Of a stretch of 64,000 nt of DNA, positions 1 to 9,711 are shown piece after piece. Numbering within the stretch: the first letter of the stretch is position 1; every line of letters begins with the position of its first letter. Below the pieces are notes generated by a model. The model was not told the DNA's origin. It searched no databases and saw only the letters and a list, made by a program, of their open reading frames with translations. Both the position numbers and the translations under genes were made by a program. The stretch is from Planctomycetaceae bacterium (GTDB lineage Bacteria; Planctomycetota; Planctomycetia; Pirellulales; Pirellulaceae): the NCBI GenBank assembly GCA_024642205.1, contig JAHEBQ010000023.1:1-64000 (forward strand), read 5' to 3'.

Positions 1-1350
1 ATCATTCGACCGCTGGCTTTCGATCAAACCCAGATTCCATTGGAGATTATTTTTATTCTCGCCGCTTCGGCGACGATCCTGCAGCTCTTGTTGACCGGTC
101 ATCGATGGGTCGACATCCAGCACTCGATCGTGGCGAAATTTCAGCGGGCGATTCCGGCATTCATGATTCTGTTTTCGATCGGTTTGGTGATTGCCAGCTG
201 GATCGTATGTGGGACCATCCCGATGCTGGTTTACTGGGGCCTGAAAATTATAGCGCCTGAATATCTCTACGTCCTCGCTTTCCTGGCCCCAATCGTGTTT
301 TCGACATTGACGGGAACGAGTTGGGGTTCGGTGGGAACAATTGGCGTTGTGATCATCGGGATTGCAACGGCCCTGGACGCAAACCTGGGGATCACGGCCG
401 GCGCGATTATTGGTGGAGCCTATTTTGGCGACAAGCTTTCGCCACTTTCCGATACCACCAATCTCGCCGCATTGGGTGCAGATGTTGATTTGTACGAGCA
501 CATTCGGTCCATGCTCTGGACGACCATTCCCTCGGCCCTGTTCGCGGCCGGGATTTACTTTTGGATGGGCTCGGTTTACCCGCCCCAGGTATCGTGGGAC
601 GAACTCACTTCGCTGGAACCGTTTCTCTCCGGGCTTGATTCAATTTTTCAGTTTTCGTGGTTTCTGCTACTCCCACCATTGATCGTGCTTGTTGGCAGCA
701 TGAAGCGAATGCCACCGGTTCCCGTCTTGATTTCGTCTGTCTTTGTCGCCTGTTTACTGGCGATGATCTTTCAACAGTTTACGCTGACCGATATCATTGC
801 CAGCGTCTACAAGGGCTTTGACACCAAAATGGCGACTTGGGTGAGTGTCGTTCCCGCTCAGATTGGGGTCTTGCTTAATCGAGGCGGTTTGTACGCGCTG
901 AACGAAGCAATCATCATCGCGTTCATGGTTTTTATCTACATTGGAGCCATGGATCATATCAAAGCCATGCCGACGGTGGTTCGTCACCTGATGAATTCGG
1001 TTCGATCCCAATCCGGAACCGTGCTGACCACTTTGTTCGCGACGGCTGCAACCAACGCGATGACCTCGAATCAATATGCCACCAGCTTCATTATTGGTGA
1101 TGCGTTCAAGAGCAAATACGATCAGCAGCGAATTCCTCGAAAGGTCTTGTCTCGCTCACTGGAAGACACCGGGACGATGCTTGAGTCTCTCGTTCCATGG
1201 CATACGTCAGCTGTCTACATGGTCGCGACGTTGGGTGTTCCGTTCGCAGAATACTGGCATTGGCAATTGCTTTCGTTGACCAATTTCGTCGTCGCCATTG
1301 TTCTGGCGGTGACGGGCATTGGTTGTTTTTACGGGAAAGCGGAGGAGTAG
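1..1350 (+). CDS. nhaC: NhaC-family Na+/H+ antiporter, 5' end missing
   Basis: Integral inner-membrane protein that should exchange Na+ for H+. The frame is open from base 1, so the N-terminus lies outside the window; the TTG at 40 is only the first internal start-like codon and is unlikely to be the true start. The visible ~450 residues are almost continuous hydrophobic segments. The stretches GTSWGSVGTIGVV and GAYFGDKLSPLSDTTNLAA are hallmarks of the NhaC branch. The C-terminal half has further helices and ends in VVAIVLAVTGIGCFYGKAEE. No partner gene is visible; the next gene is on the opposite strand. Family assignment is firm; the substrate (simple Na+/H+ or coupled exchange such as malate/lactate) cannot be told from sequence. 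Confidence 0.9.
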   Translation: MIRPLAFDQTQIPLEIIFILAASATILQLLLTGHRWVDIQHSIVAKFQRAIPAFMILFSIGLVIASWIVCGTIPMLVYWGLKIIAPEYLYVLAFLAPIVFSTLTGTSWGSVGTIGVVIIGIATALDANLGITAGAIIGGAYFGDKLSPLSDTTNLAALGADVDLYEHIRSMLWTTIPSALFAAGIYFWMGSVYPPQVSWDELTSLEPFLSGLDSIFQFSWFLLLPPLIVLVGSMKRMPPVPVLISSVFVACLLAMIFQQFTLTDIIASVYKGFDTKMATWVSVVPAQIGVLLNRGGLYALNEAIIIAFMVFIYIGAMDHIKAMPTVVRHLMNSVRSQSGTVLTTLFATAATNAMTSNQYATSFIIGDAFKSKYDQQRIPRKVLSRSLEDTGTMLESLVPWHTSAVYMVATLGVPFAEYWHWQLLSLTNFVVAIVLAVTGIGCFYGKAEE

Positions 1351-1615
1351 AGGGTCACGGGTCGGCGGCCAAGCACTTCCTGGCTTTGGATTCACGTCGC
1401 GAGTCGGCGATTGCACATCGTTGAGCCTATTCGAGACACGGAAATTGGGCGACTTAGGTTCCCCAGTCCTCGTCGAAGACCGCGGCCTGCGCAAAAATTT
1501 GCAATCCATCGATGAAATTTCGAATATTCACTGGGCCCTGGGTCGCGCACGGATAGAGTTCACGTGAACAGCCCATTGAGGAGATTTCGCGAACTTCGAT
1601 GGAGGCCAAAAGTTG

Positions 1616-2170
1616 CTAATTCGCTGGTTGAGCGGCGGAAAGTTCAAACTGACCGGCGCGTTCGATGACCTTGCCTGTCTCTTTGCAAGTCCGGATTTCC
1701 ACTGGACCATTCCAGAATTCATCCATGATCTTATGCAGATCTTCATCAATGTGCTTGAGGCGGAATTCGGCCTGATGGACCAAATGGATGTCGTCGGGGC
1801 AATACCATCGAAGCTGATCCTTGGTCCCTTCGGGTCGGGGAAACTCGACGATCAGCCCCAGCGTTCCGTCCGGACGTTGGGGGCGATGGGGGACAAGTCT
1901 CGGCAACAGAAACATCTCGCCTTCGCGGATCACGATGTCGTGCGGAGGAGAACCGTCAAGCGGTCGAACGCGAACCGCGATGTCTCCCTTGAGTTGATAG
2001 AACAGTTCCTCGGTCGGGTTGACATGATAGTCGTTCCGGGTGTTTGGGCCTTTGCTAACGAACACGATCACGTCTTCGGCTTCCGGATAGAACTGTTTGT
2101 TCATTACCGGTTTCTTGAAAACGTCATCGTGGTCACTGATCCACTTCATCAAATTGAATGGTTTGTTCAT
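1616..2170 (-). CDS. nbaC: 3-hydroxyanthranilate 3,4-dioxygenase
   Basis: Cupin-fold Fe(II) dioxygenase of 184 residues that opens the ring of 3-hydroxyanthranilate in tryptophan/kynurenine or 2-nitrobenzoate degradation. The iron ligands expected for the family are present as H49 (NDYHVNP), E55 (EELFYQLKG) and H95 (LVPHRPQRP); the substrate-binding R45 is also in place. Bacterial homologues carry a second, rubredoxin-like iron site made of two CxxC pairs near the C-terminus; here only the first Cys of each pair remains (C124-P-D-D127 and C162-K-E-T165). The start at 2170 is supported by GAAGGA seven bases upstream. No other kynurenine pathway gene is in the window, so it appears to be a lone gene here. 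Confidence 0.93.
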   Translation of the reverse strand: MNKPFNLMKWISDHDDVFKKPVMNKQFYPEAEDVIVFVSKGPNTRNDYHVNPTEELFYQLKGDIAVRVRPLDGSPPHDIVIREGEMFLLPRLVPHRPQRPDGTLGLIVEFPRPEGTKDQLRWYCPDDIHLVHQAEFRLKHIDEDLHKIMDEFWNGPVEIRTCKETGKVIERAGQFELSAAQPAN

Positions 2171-2416
2171 CAGAGGGTCCTTCGTGGCAAATGGGTTCTC
2201 AACGAGTTATCGTAGCAACAGGCGTCGCCGCGACACTTCGAGAAATTCCGGTTTTCGTTTCAGGTTCCGAATTTTCATCGAAGTGGAATTCAAATTCGAT
2301 CGCGTCTGTCCATTCTACCGGAATGGATGCACGCTGTCATTTCCCTTCTTTTCGAGGGGCTGGTCGCAGGTAGAATTACCTGTCAGACGGTTGTTAGCGA
2401 TGCTGGAGCCCATCTA

Positions 2417-2734
2417 ATGAAGACCACCAGGGACCATCGACGGATTTCCGAGATGCGAAACCTTGGCCCGGCAAGTGAACGTGATTTGAACGCGGTGGGG
2501 ATATTGACTGCCGAAGACGTTAAACGGCTTGGTCCTGAAGAGACGTTTGTTCGAATGCTGTTGGGGCGGGTCAAGCGGGGCCGCGCCGTCGGGAGTTGCA
2601 ATGCGGCATATCTCTATGCAATCCACGGCGCAATTCACGATATTGACTGGCGGGATTTGCCGGAACAGAAGAAGACGGAATTCAAAGCGTTTGCGCTGGC
2701 CTTGCGTGAGTCGGGTCAGTTTTCACATTCGTGA
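2417..2734 (+). CDS. TfoX C-terminal domain protein
   Basis: Small soluble protein of 105 residues that matches the C-terminal domain of TfoX/Sxy, a helix-hairpin-helix-like fold. Recognisable parts are MRNLGPASERDLNAVGI, the following TAEDVKRLGPEETF, and LYAIHGAIHDIDWRDLP near the end. In gammaproteobacteria the full-length TfoX regulates competence, but this protein has only the C-terminal module, so that role should not be assumed. I chose the ATG at 2417 because GGAG lies eight bases upstream and the homology starts just after it; an open frame continues upstream to 2327 but looks non-coding. It stands alone between two minus-strand genes. Confidence 0.8.
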   Translation: MKTTRDHRRISEMRNLGPASERDLNAVGILTAEDVKRLGPEETFVRMLLGRVKRGRAVGSCNAAYLYAIHGAIHDIDWRDLPEQKKTEFKAFALALRESGQFSHS

Positions 2735-2819
2735 TGGGTTGGACGGCAGCAAACAGAAGGAACGGTTGAAAAATTCAAGCGCTCGAAACGTCGAATTCAT
2801 GGGAATACCCACGCCACAC

Positions 2820-3236
2820 TCAATCCTGCTGATCCGGAGATTTGCTCTTCGGCGCGCATGGGTACAGTGCAAACGCCAAAAGAGCCCCTCCAATTTCGAC
2901 TGTGATCAAGATGAAAATGATTCGTTTCGGGGTCCCATCGATTAACCGTGACAGTAAACGCCCGATCACATAGCCTGAAAAGACCAAGCCGACACAGAGA
3001 AGCCCCGGTCGGTTGAGGTGCCGATGAGCTGCGCACCAGGACAAAAATAGACCGACGCCGAGGATGCATCCGCCGTAATCAGCGCGGATGTCGGCAAACG
3101 CCGTCGGTGAATCAAACTGAATCTCAACGCTGCTGAGGATTTCCGTCGGCCAGATCAAAAGGGCGGTGCCGAGTCCACAAAAGACAAATGCAGCCAGCCA
3201 CAGGTATCCTCGCGCAAGTTGCTCTTTGATCGTCAT
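2820..3236 (-). CDS. DUF4345-like small membrane protein
   Basis: Protein of 138 residues with about four hydrophobic segments (YLWLAAFVFCGLGTALLIW, GGCILGVGLFLSWCAA, LLCVGLVFSGYVIGRLL, IIFILITVEIGGALLAFAL). The motif ADIRADYGGCILGVGLF is typical of DUF4345 proteins, whose function is unknown. The ATG at 3236 overlaps the stop codon of the upstream esterase gene in an ATGA arrangement, which suggests translational coupling and decides the start; the ORF extends upstream to 3275 but that part lies inside the esterase gene. Likely in the inner membrane. The link with the esterase is positional only. Confidence 0.75.
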   Translation of the reverse strand: MTIKEQLARGYLWLAAFVFCGLGTALLIWPTEILSSVEIQFDSPTAFADIRADYGGCILGVGLFLSWCAAHRHLNRPGLLCVGLVFSGYVIGRLLSRLIDGTPKRIIFILITVEIGGALLAFALYPCAPKSKSPDQQD

Positions 3237-5578
3237 GGGGTGTTGTTTTTCCTGGATTCCCGATTTTTGATCCATTGCAAAGCCACGTTCTGCACCGTTT
3301 GACCTGCAGGGACCGACTTGATCAACGTCAGGTTTTCGGTTGCGCCGGCAGCCTTGTAGGCATCCACAACCATGGAAGCCGATTGTGCGTCTTCACCGAT
3401 TAACAACATGGGTTCAGGAGCTGCCAGGGTCAACAGACCGGGAAGATCCTGGTATTTCAGAACACCAGGAAGTAAATCGGGATCTCGAATGTCTGTGATC
3501 TGGTTGAACCGGAAGCCCCCGGTATTGATCACCAACCCGGCGATTTCGTCCCGTGATTTGAGACCATGCGCGTTCAAGGCGATTTCCAATCCAGACCGAT
3601 CAAAAGCAACCACATACACGGATTCGTCTGGTGGCAAACCGTTGGAGCTCGTCAATTCGGTTACGCTTTGCCAGGTGTTCGCGCGACGCGCCAGTTGTGG
3701 TGCGTTGTAACCGACTGTATAGCACAGTGCTTCGCGCGGGTTGTTGACTCGCCGAGTTTGTTTTTTCTCAGAGGCGCTAATCCAGCCGTTGTTGAATACA
3801 CTGACGGTCATCGAATCCAGGCATGATTTGATAAACGCGTGGAGCTCGTGGTCTGTCTGCAGGGCACCGAACCCGTCATTGTTGATCAGGAGCATGCGCG
3901 TTGATGACCCGTTGGAGATTTCCCGCACGGAGGATACTTCCGGAATGTTGGATGTTCCGAAATCCCACTGGGTTGCGTCCGATCCTTCAAATCCCGATTC
4001 GACTTCTACCGGTTGGCACGATTTCGGCATACCATTGGTCGTTCCGGCCAACTTTGTCACCAATTCCACGAATGTCCCGATGTCATGTTCGTAGTCCACC
4101 AAACTGGGACCCGCGTCCTGGATCAGTGTTTTGAATTCCAGTGCAAACGAGTCCCAATTGGAATGCATGATACGAAACATTGCCTGGCGATCGGAAATGC
4201 CATACTTTTCACCGACTCGTCGGAGTCGTTCAGGATCGTCAGTAAACCGATCAATTAACTGTTCAGTAGCAAAGTTATCGCGAACCGTGCTGGTAGCTGC
4301 CAAATCGGCCAGCAGTCGGCTTTCAAAGAGTTCGCCACCCTGTGGACGCGGGTGGTCGTTGTCAAAAACGGTCAGCTGTTCGGGTTTCAAGAACTCGATT
4401 TCGGTCTCTACTGGCTGCCCATCAAATTTCAAGTGTTTTTTGAACCAGCGGTACATCGCTTCGCGGCTGACTTGATTGTAGTTATGTCCAAACTCAATTC
4501 GGGCCGTGAGGTGAACGTTGTCTTGAACACCGTACAACTCATAGAGTTTTTGCAGTTCAGGAAATCCCCGAGTGGGCATCTCCCTGGTCCAGTCGTTCGC
4601 AGCGGTCAGCCCTAACGGCTTGGGAGCGAACATCGCCGCCAGCTCGACGTTTCCCGTCCCGATCCGGAGATAGGAACAATTTTCACACGTGCAGCCGCCT
4701 TGCATTGCCGTGGAAACCATGACAGCGGGAAATGCTGCTGCCGGACGATCATCGAGTGCACAAACAATAAACGTTTGAGTGCCGCCACCGCTGGCACCGG
4801 TAACGCCGATCCGCGTTGGATCGACATCCGGCAACGATTCCAGAAAATCGAGGGCGCGAATTGAGTTCCAGGCCTGCAATCCCATGACGCTCTGAAGCTG
4901 CTGTTCCGCTTGGGGGCTGAACAGTCCCCAACGACTCGGCGAATTCATTTCCGGTCGTTGTTTGGCGAATCGATGGGCGATGTCGTAACTGATTTGTTGA
5001 CTGTCCGCGTACCCGATCATGTCGTACACGAAAACAATGCAACCCATTTTGGCCAGGTTTGCACAGCGGGACTGGATTTTGTTTTTTGCGTTCGAGCGAA
5101 ATGCCTCAGCGCCGCTGGCGAGGTCATTTGCAATGGCGTCGTCGCTCTGCTCACCAAACCGACCTTGAGGAAAATGGCCGTGAGGCGTGGCGATTCCAGG
5201 GATTTTTCCGTTGAAGTTTTTTGGTTTGTAGAGATTACCTGTCACGAAAAATCCCGGCACACTTTCGAAGTAGACTTTTTCAATCGTGTAATCACCTTGA
5301 TCGATTTTCCCATGAACAACCGCGTTTAACGGTGTTCGTTTGGGGTAGGGCCAGAGTCCGAGTGACACGCGGAGGTGCTTTTTCAACATGGATCTGCGCG
5401 TTTTCCAGGCATCCAAATCCGTTGGAACCTGGAATGGAAAGTAACCATCCAGGTCGCGCAGTGTGGGGACCGGGTTGCGCTCATCAGGGTCTTGCCCTTT
5501 CACGTCCGGGACGCAGGTAGCAAACGCCAGAATCAAGGTGAGGATCCACGAAGCGTTGAGAAATTTGAGTATCGCCAT
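3233..5578 (-). CDS. Secreted alpha/beta hydrolase (acetylxylan-esterase-like)
   Basis: Protein of 781 residues with an N-terminal signal peptide (hydrophobic core WILTLILAFATCV). The first half is an alpha/beta hydrolase of the acetylxylan esterase / dienelactone hydrolase type: oxyanion region PGIATPHGHFPQGRF, nucleophile elbow GVTGASGGGTQTF, and a late His in EFGHNYNQVS. The region after about residue 400 is a second, less conserved domain that again resembles a degenerate hydrolase fold, ending near the protein C-terminus with ALQWIKNRESRKN. The ATG at 5578 gives the signal peptide directly; the longer frame to 5647 has no such feature. Probably exported to the periplasm or outside, acting on esterified polysaccharides, a common planctomycete habit. 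Substrate is unproven. Followed by the overlapping DUF4345 gene. Confidence 0.8.
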   Translation of the reverse strand: MAILKFLNASWILTLILAFATCVPDVKGQDPDERNPVPTLRDLDGYFPFQVPTDLDAWKTRRSMLKKHLRVSLGLWPYPKRTPLNAVVHGKIDQGDYTIEKVYFESVPGFFVTGNLYKPKNFNGKIPGIATPHGHFPQGRFGEQSDDAIANDLASGAEAFRSNAKNKIQSRCANLAKMGCIVFVYDMIGYADSQQISYDIAHRFAKQRPEMNSPSRWGLFSPQAEQQLQSVMGLQAWNSIRALDFLESLPDVDPTRIGVTGASGGGTQTFIVCALDDRPAAAFPAVMVSTAMQGGCTCENCSYLRIGTGNVELAAMFAPKPLGLTAANDWTREMPTRGFPELQKLYELYGVQDNVHLTARIEFGHNYNQVSREAMYRWFKKHLKFDGQPVETEIEFLKPEQLTVFDNDHPRPQGGELFESRLLADLAATSTVRDNFATEQLIDRFTDDPERLRRVGEKYGISDRQAMFRIMHSNWDSFALEFKTLIQDAGPSLVDYEHDIGTFVELVTKLAGTTNGMPKSCQPVEVESGFEGSDATQWDFGTSNIPEVSSVREISNGSSTRMLLINNDGFGALQTDHELHAFIKSCLDSMTVSVFNNGWISASEKKQTRRVNNPREALCYTVGYNAPQLARRANTWQSVTELTSSNGLPPDESVYVVAFDRSGLEIALNAHGLKSRDEIAGLVINTGGFRFNQITDIRDPDLLPGVLKYQDLPGLLTLAAPEPMLLIGEDAQSASMVVDAYKAAGATENLTLIKSVPAGQTVQNVALQWIKNRESRKNNTP

Positions 5579-6048
5579 AGTAGTTCTCGTTTGCCAATTA
5601 CGTGTTGTTCGAGTTCGAATTGTAACGTGATTGGGTGCACCTTGCACAAGTGTTTCTTCCGGTCGTTGATTTATCCCGGATTTGATTGACCTCGCAGGCA
5701 GTCTCTTGACAGGACGATGGTGGTCGAGAGAACCTGCCAGCCGAGCAGAACGGCCAGACAGGGTCCGGGGTCGGTTGAATCGTCGTGAGACCCATAAAGT
5801 GCATTATTGATTCGGTTGGTCGCCAGCATTGATAGCCTGCGTTTGCACCACTGAGAAGTTTGGTGCGACGGCTTGCGAATCCCTGGTGTTCCGCCCAGGT
5901 GGAACTGCCTGCCTGGTTTCGAATCAGCCTGACGCAAGTGCCGGTTTAATGGGACGTCCGCGTCGCTTCGCGACTCGGTTGAATAGGCATTCCCAAGGTT
6001 TCACGGTACGATGACCGTTTCCTGTCAGACTGAAAAACGGAGAGTCGA
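5579..6048. other. Intergenic region between divergent genes
   Basis: About 470 bases between the divergently oriented esterase and endonuclease IV genes. It must hold promoters for both. The short open frames in it have no recognisable domain or convincing ribosome binding site. I see no RNA gene or repeat. Confidence 0.5.
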
Positions 6049-6903
6049 ATGCCGATCCTGGGTGCCCACATGTCGATTGCCGGCGGTTATTATAAAGCTG
6101 TCATTGCTGCCCGCCGCGCGGGCTGTGATTGTGTCCAGATCTTTACCAAAAATAACAACCAGTGGCGTGCCAAGGCGTTGACAAACGAGGACACGACCCG
6201 ATTCCGCGATGCGATGGTCGAGCAAGGAATCTCACATCCGCTTTCGCATGCATCGTACCTGATCAATCTTGCCAGCCCCCAGGAGGAATTGCGAACGAAG
6301 AGCGTCAATGCAATGGTCGTTGAATTGGAGCGGGCCAGTGCGTTAGGGATACCCTATGTTGTTTTTCATCCGGGGTCATTCACGACCAGTACCGAAGAAG
6401 AAGGACTCGATGCGATTGTGGGCTCGTTGAATATTATCCACAAAAACACAAGTTCGTTGGATTCAATACCGCTGCTCGAAAACACGGCCGGGCAGGGAAG
6501 CAATCTTGGTTGGAGGTTTGAACACTTGGCACACATTATTGATCAGGTGAAGCACCCCGATCGTGTGGGCGTTTGTATTGATACGTGCCATACATTCGCG
6601 GCCGGCCATCCGTTGGGTACTCCCCAGGAATACAAATCCACCCTCAAAGAGATGGACAAGTCGTTCGGGTTGAACAAGATCAAGGCGTTTCATCTCAATG
6701 ACAGTAAGCAGGAGCTCGGTTCACGGAAGGACCGTCATGAGCACATCGGCGAAGGAAAAATGGGGCTTGAACCGTTTCGGTTGTTGCTCAACGACAAACG
6801 GTTCGCAAAAACTCCGATGTACCTGGAAACGGAAAAGGGCGATCGAGATGGTGAAGACATGGATGAAATGAATCTAAGGACATTGCGCAGGCTGATCGGA
6901 TAG
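6049..6903 (+). CDS. nfo: Deoxyribonuclease IV (AP endonuclease)
   Basis: Zn-dependent TIM-barrel apurinic/apyrimidinic endonuclease of 284 residues, the usual family length. It cuts 5' to abasic sites in base excision repair in the cytoplasm. The start PILGAHMSIAGGYYKAV, the segments YVVFHPGS and PLLENTAGQGSNLG, the CIDTCHTFAAGH motif, and KAFHLNDSKQELGSRKDRHEHIGEG supply the metal-binding His, Glu and Asp residues. GGAGAG lies just upstream of the ATG. Single gene; its neighbours are unrelated. Confidence 0.96.
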   Translation: MPILGAHMSIAGGYYKAVIAARRAGCDCVQIFTKNNNQWRAKALTNEDTTRFRDAMVEQGISHPLSHASYLINLASPQEELRTKSVNAMVVELERASALGIPYVVFHPGSFTTSTEEEGLDAIVGSLNIIHKNTSSLDSIPLLENTAGQGSNLGWRFEHLAHIIDQVKHPDRVGVCIDTCHTFAAGHPLGTPQEYKSTLKEMDKSFGLNKIKAFHLNDSKQELGSRKDRHEHIGEGKMGLEPFRLLLNDKRFAKTPMYLETEKGDRDGEDMDEMNLRTLRRLIG

Positions 6904-7007
6904 GGGAGTTGTTCGACGATCACGATTGTCACGCGATCTTGCCATTTTCGTTGGCTGCCTCGACGGCGTTGGCCGTGTTTTGAAGAAGCACCAGGTACCA
7001 GCCTGGC

Positions 7008-8297
7008 CTACCGTCTGACTTTTACGTCGTAATGGGTATGGTTGGAGATAAACCAGTTTTGCCAGGCCAGGGCGTCGAACCCGAAATCCTGTTTTGAGAT
7101 TTTCTTGAGTGCGTTAACGACTTCGGGATTGGGGATATCCCGCATGACTGGTTTCGTATCGCCCCCCAGCGAAAGACCGTTGACGTTCCCGTCGGTTCCG
7201 ACGCCGGTTTGAATGCGACCCGCCTGTCCCGCCGGCTTGACCAGATGCGTCGTTACCAGGGCATTGACAAGTGCGAGCGTTGAACCTGCATCGCCCAGTT
7301 CTCCGATCCCGAATGCAGCGCGTCGTACGTAGACATTGGATTCGGACGCCAGGTAAGTTGCCAGGACTGCGACGGCGGTTGGCTTGTTGAAATGGTCCTG
7401 TGAAAGCAGCGCCAATGCCCGGTCTCGGTTGTCGGCGACCTGGTCTTCGATCGCAAACACACATAAGGCGTTTAACGCAACCTGGGTTGGCACGCGACCG
7501 ATCGCTTCAATAAAGAGCGCTCGAATCGCTGGGCTTTTTTCCTCTCGAGCCGCATTGAAAATGATGGGAACGGCAGTGGCATCGCAGATCCTGAATAAAT
7601 CGGCACGGAGCGCCGCGACATTGGGATTGGGCTTGCTGGCCTCCTTTGACCAAACCCGGAAAGCTGCTTTGCGATCCCCTTCGGCGGATTCAACCAGGTC
7701 GTGTCGTCGATCCACATCACGCTGTTTCATCGGAGCCCAACTGGTTCCCCGCCTTTCGTATCCAAGAGATTGATGATACCGCTCCTCCGGTACCCAACGG
7801 TCCTGCTCACGGAGGTACTGGTAACCCAGTTTTCTTTTTGCAATGTCGTCATTGGGGTCCAGTTCCATGATCCGTTCCAGATGGAACTGTCTTTGATCCT
7901 TGAACCGGACACTGCCGCTGGGCTGGTTTCCACACCATTCGTAAAGTTCCCAATGTGCGTCGGGCGTGTCTTCCAGCCTTGAAATGTGCTGATTGTATTC
8001 CCTGTCGATCTCATCGATTTTCCGTACTCTATTTCGAAACACCATTCTGGCGAGATCAAGTTTGAGGAGTCCACCATCATCGGTTTGAAAAATGATGTAT
8101 TTTCTTCCTTCGTCATCCACGCCTTCTGATTGGACGGTACCAAAGAGTTGTGAACCGGATCTCAGAACCACGCTGTCTTTGACCATTAACGCGTCGCGGT
8201 CGAACGCGTCTTTCTGGGCGAGTGTCGAGCTGACGCAGGAAAACGACAAAACCAGACCGAACCAAACAGTGCGAAAACCAAAATTAAGACGGTTCAT
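7008..8297 (-). CDS. Secreted HEAT-repeat protein
   Basis: Protein of 429 residues with a signal peptide (hydrophobic core VWFGLVLSFSCVSSTLAQ). Residues around 35-90 (VVLRSGSQLFGTVQSEGVD) look like a small beta-barrel domain seen at the start of several planctomycete proteins. A central region has the WVPEERYHQSLGYERRGTSW pattern, in which a residue such as W or Y recurs. Residues 220-360 are HEAT-like helical repeats (SPAIRALFIEAIGRVP, NVYVRRAAFGIGELGD). The ATG at 8297 is preceded by AGGA and gives the signal peptide; the frame stays open upstream to 8693, but that part does not look coding. Function unknown; probably a periplasmic scaffold. Confidence 0.75.
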   Translation of the reverse strand: MNRLNFGFRTVWFGLVLSFSCVSSTLAQKDAFDRDALMVKDSVVLRSGSQLFGTVQSEGVDDEGRKYIIFQTDDGGLLKLDLARMVFRNRVRKIDEIDREYNQHISRLEDTPDAHWELYEWCGNQPSGSVRFKDQRQFHLERIMELDPNDDIAKRKLGYQYLREQDRWVPEERYHQSLGYERRGTSWAPMKQRDVDRRHDLVESAEGDRKAAFRVWSKEASKPNPNVAALRADLFRICDATAVPIIFNAAREEKSPAIRALFIEAIGRVPTQVALNALCVFAIEDQVADNRDRALALLSQDHFNKPTAVAVLATYLASESNVYVRRAAFGIGELGDAGSTLALVNALVTTHLVKPAGQAGRIQTGVGTDGNVNGLSLGGDTKPVMRDIPNPEVVNALKKISKQDFGFDALAWQNWFISNHTHYDVKVRR

Positions 8298-8676
8298 GTT
8301 CTGTGTTTTCCTGGAATGGACGCTCCGATATTTATTCGCTTCGTCGGCTGCCTGAGTCGACGCATCCTCCGGCGTTGAACGACGACTTTGCTGTTTCGCC
8401 AACCCAGTGCAACCTTGCTCTATTTTGGCCAACCGGCACAAATTCGCCAATAACCCGATCCGTCGCCGAAGGCGTTGTGCGATCCTTTTGCAATCTTCAT
8501 GCCTTTCGCCTATTATCGACACAACATGTTTGCCTTGGCAAATTGTCTTGGGAAAAATGGTTAAATGCAGCTTCAAGCCGGAATAAACCAACCCGACAGG
8601 CTGAAGAACCGGGTTCAATGGTAACGATTCGGCGGCATCGTATTCTGTTTTCGAAACAAGGACACTTGAGCGAAGT

Positions 8677-9696
8677 ATGGCAAAAATCAGCATGTCTCAA
8701 ATGGCCAAACTGTTCCATCGCCTCGCGACCAGTTATACCGCGGGAATCGATCTTCGGTCGGCCTACCAACATGAGGCACAAACCGGCAGCCCGGCTTATC
8801 GCACGAAGGCCCAGCAGATTTACAAACAGCTTGGTGGCGGGCAACCGTTGGCCGAGGCGATGGCGAACACCAACGGGTATTTTCCGGAACTCGCGATTTC
8901 TGTTGTCAAAGCAGGCGAACGCGGCGGCCGCCTCGAGGAATCCTTTGCGCGGTTGAGCAAACACTATGGTGATCTGGTTGCGTTTCGAAACAAGTTTCTG
9001 GCCGCGATCGCCTGGCCTGCGTTTGAGTTGTTCGCGGCGATCATGATTGTCGGTGGGTTAATGGTAATCTGCGATTCAATCTTTGAAACAATGGAGATGG
9101 AGAAATTTGACTGGTTCTTGATGGGCAGCACGACGGGAAACGTGATTGCCTATTTCGTTCTGGTTTTCTTGGTCTTTGCCGGAGTCGCGACCATCGTGAT
9201 GGGAACAGCCAGGGGATGGTTTGGCACGTTGCCCATTCGGATCGCGATGAAGATTCCGTTGATTGGCAAGACGATCGAGTGTCTCGCATTGTCACGATTC
9301 GCGTGGACGATGTCCGTAGCCGAAAACGCTGGAATGAACGCGATTGAAACAGCCCAATTGGCCCTTCGATCAACCGAGAATTTTTATTACACGACCCTGG
9401 AGCCGGCTGTTTCCCGCAGTCTCCAGCAAGGCCATCCTTTTTATGAAACGTTTAAGGCAACAAAGGCGTTTCCCGAAGACTTGCTGATTTATATCGAAAA
9501 TGGAGAAAGGGCAGGGGAGCTGTCGGAGTCGATGGATCGGGCCTCGGACGAGCTGCAAGCCCGCGCGGAATTGAATCTGAAGGCGATCGGTACCATTGGG
9601 TTCGTATTGATGATTTTGTTCGTCGCTGCGGTCGTGTTGGTCATACTGGTGTTCGCCGTACAGCAGTATGTCAATATGCTCAATAGCTTGATGTAG
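8677..9696 (+). CDS. GspF/PilC-like type II secretion / type IV pilus membrane protein
   Basis: Protein of 339 residues with two T2SSF domains, the inner-membrane platform of type II secretion systems and type IV pili. The first domain covers roughly residues 5-130 (FHRLATSYTAGIDLRSAY, AISVVKAGERGGRLEESF) and the second residues 205-330 (LSRFAWTMSVAENAGMNAIE, LLIYIENGERAGELSESMDR). Hydrophobic segments lie at about 110-135, 155-175 and 305-330. It is shorter than a typical GspF and begins directly in the first domain. No ATPase or pilin gene is next to it, so it may serve a system encoded elsewhere. The downstream gene is convergent. Confidence 0.85.
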   Translation: MAKISMSQMAKLFHRLATSYTAGIDLRSAYQHEAQTGSPAYRTKAQQIYKQLGGGQPLAEAMANTNGYFPELAISVVKAGERGGRLEESFARLSKHYGDLVAFRNKFLAAIAWPAFELFAAIMIVGGLMVICDSIFETMEMEKFDWFLMGSTTGNVIAYFVLVFLVFAGVATIVMGTARGWFGTLPIRIAMKIPLIGKTIECLALSRFAWTMSVAENAGMNAIETAQLALRSTENFYYTTLEPAVSRSLQQGHPFYETFKATKAFPEDLLIYIENGERAGELSESMDRASDELQARAELNLKAIGTIGFVLMILFVAAVVLVILVFAVQQYVNMLNSLM

Positions 9697-9711
9697 GCAG
9701 GTTTGACTTGG

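Noticed and set aside
1613-2215. A 200-codon plus-strand frame opposite the dioxygenase gene
   Set aside because: It is the antisense shadow of a well-supported gene and has no domain.
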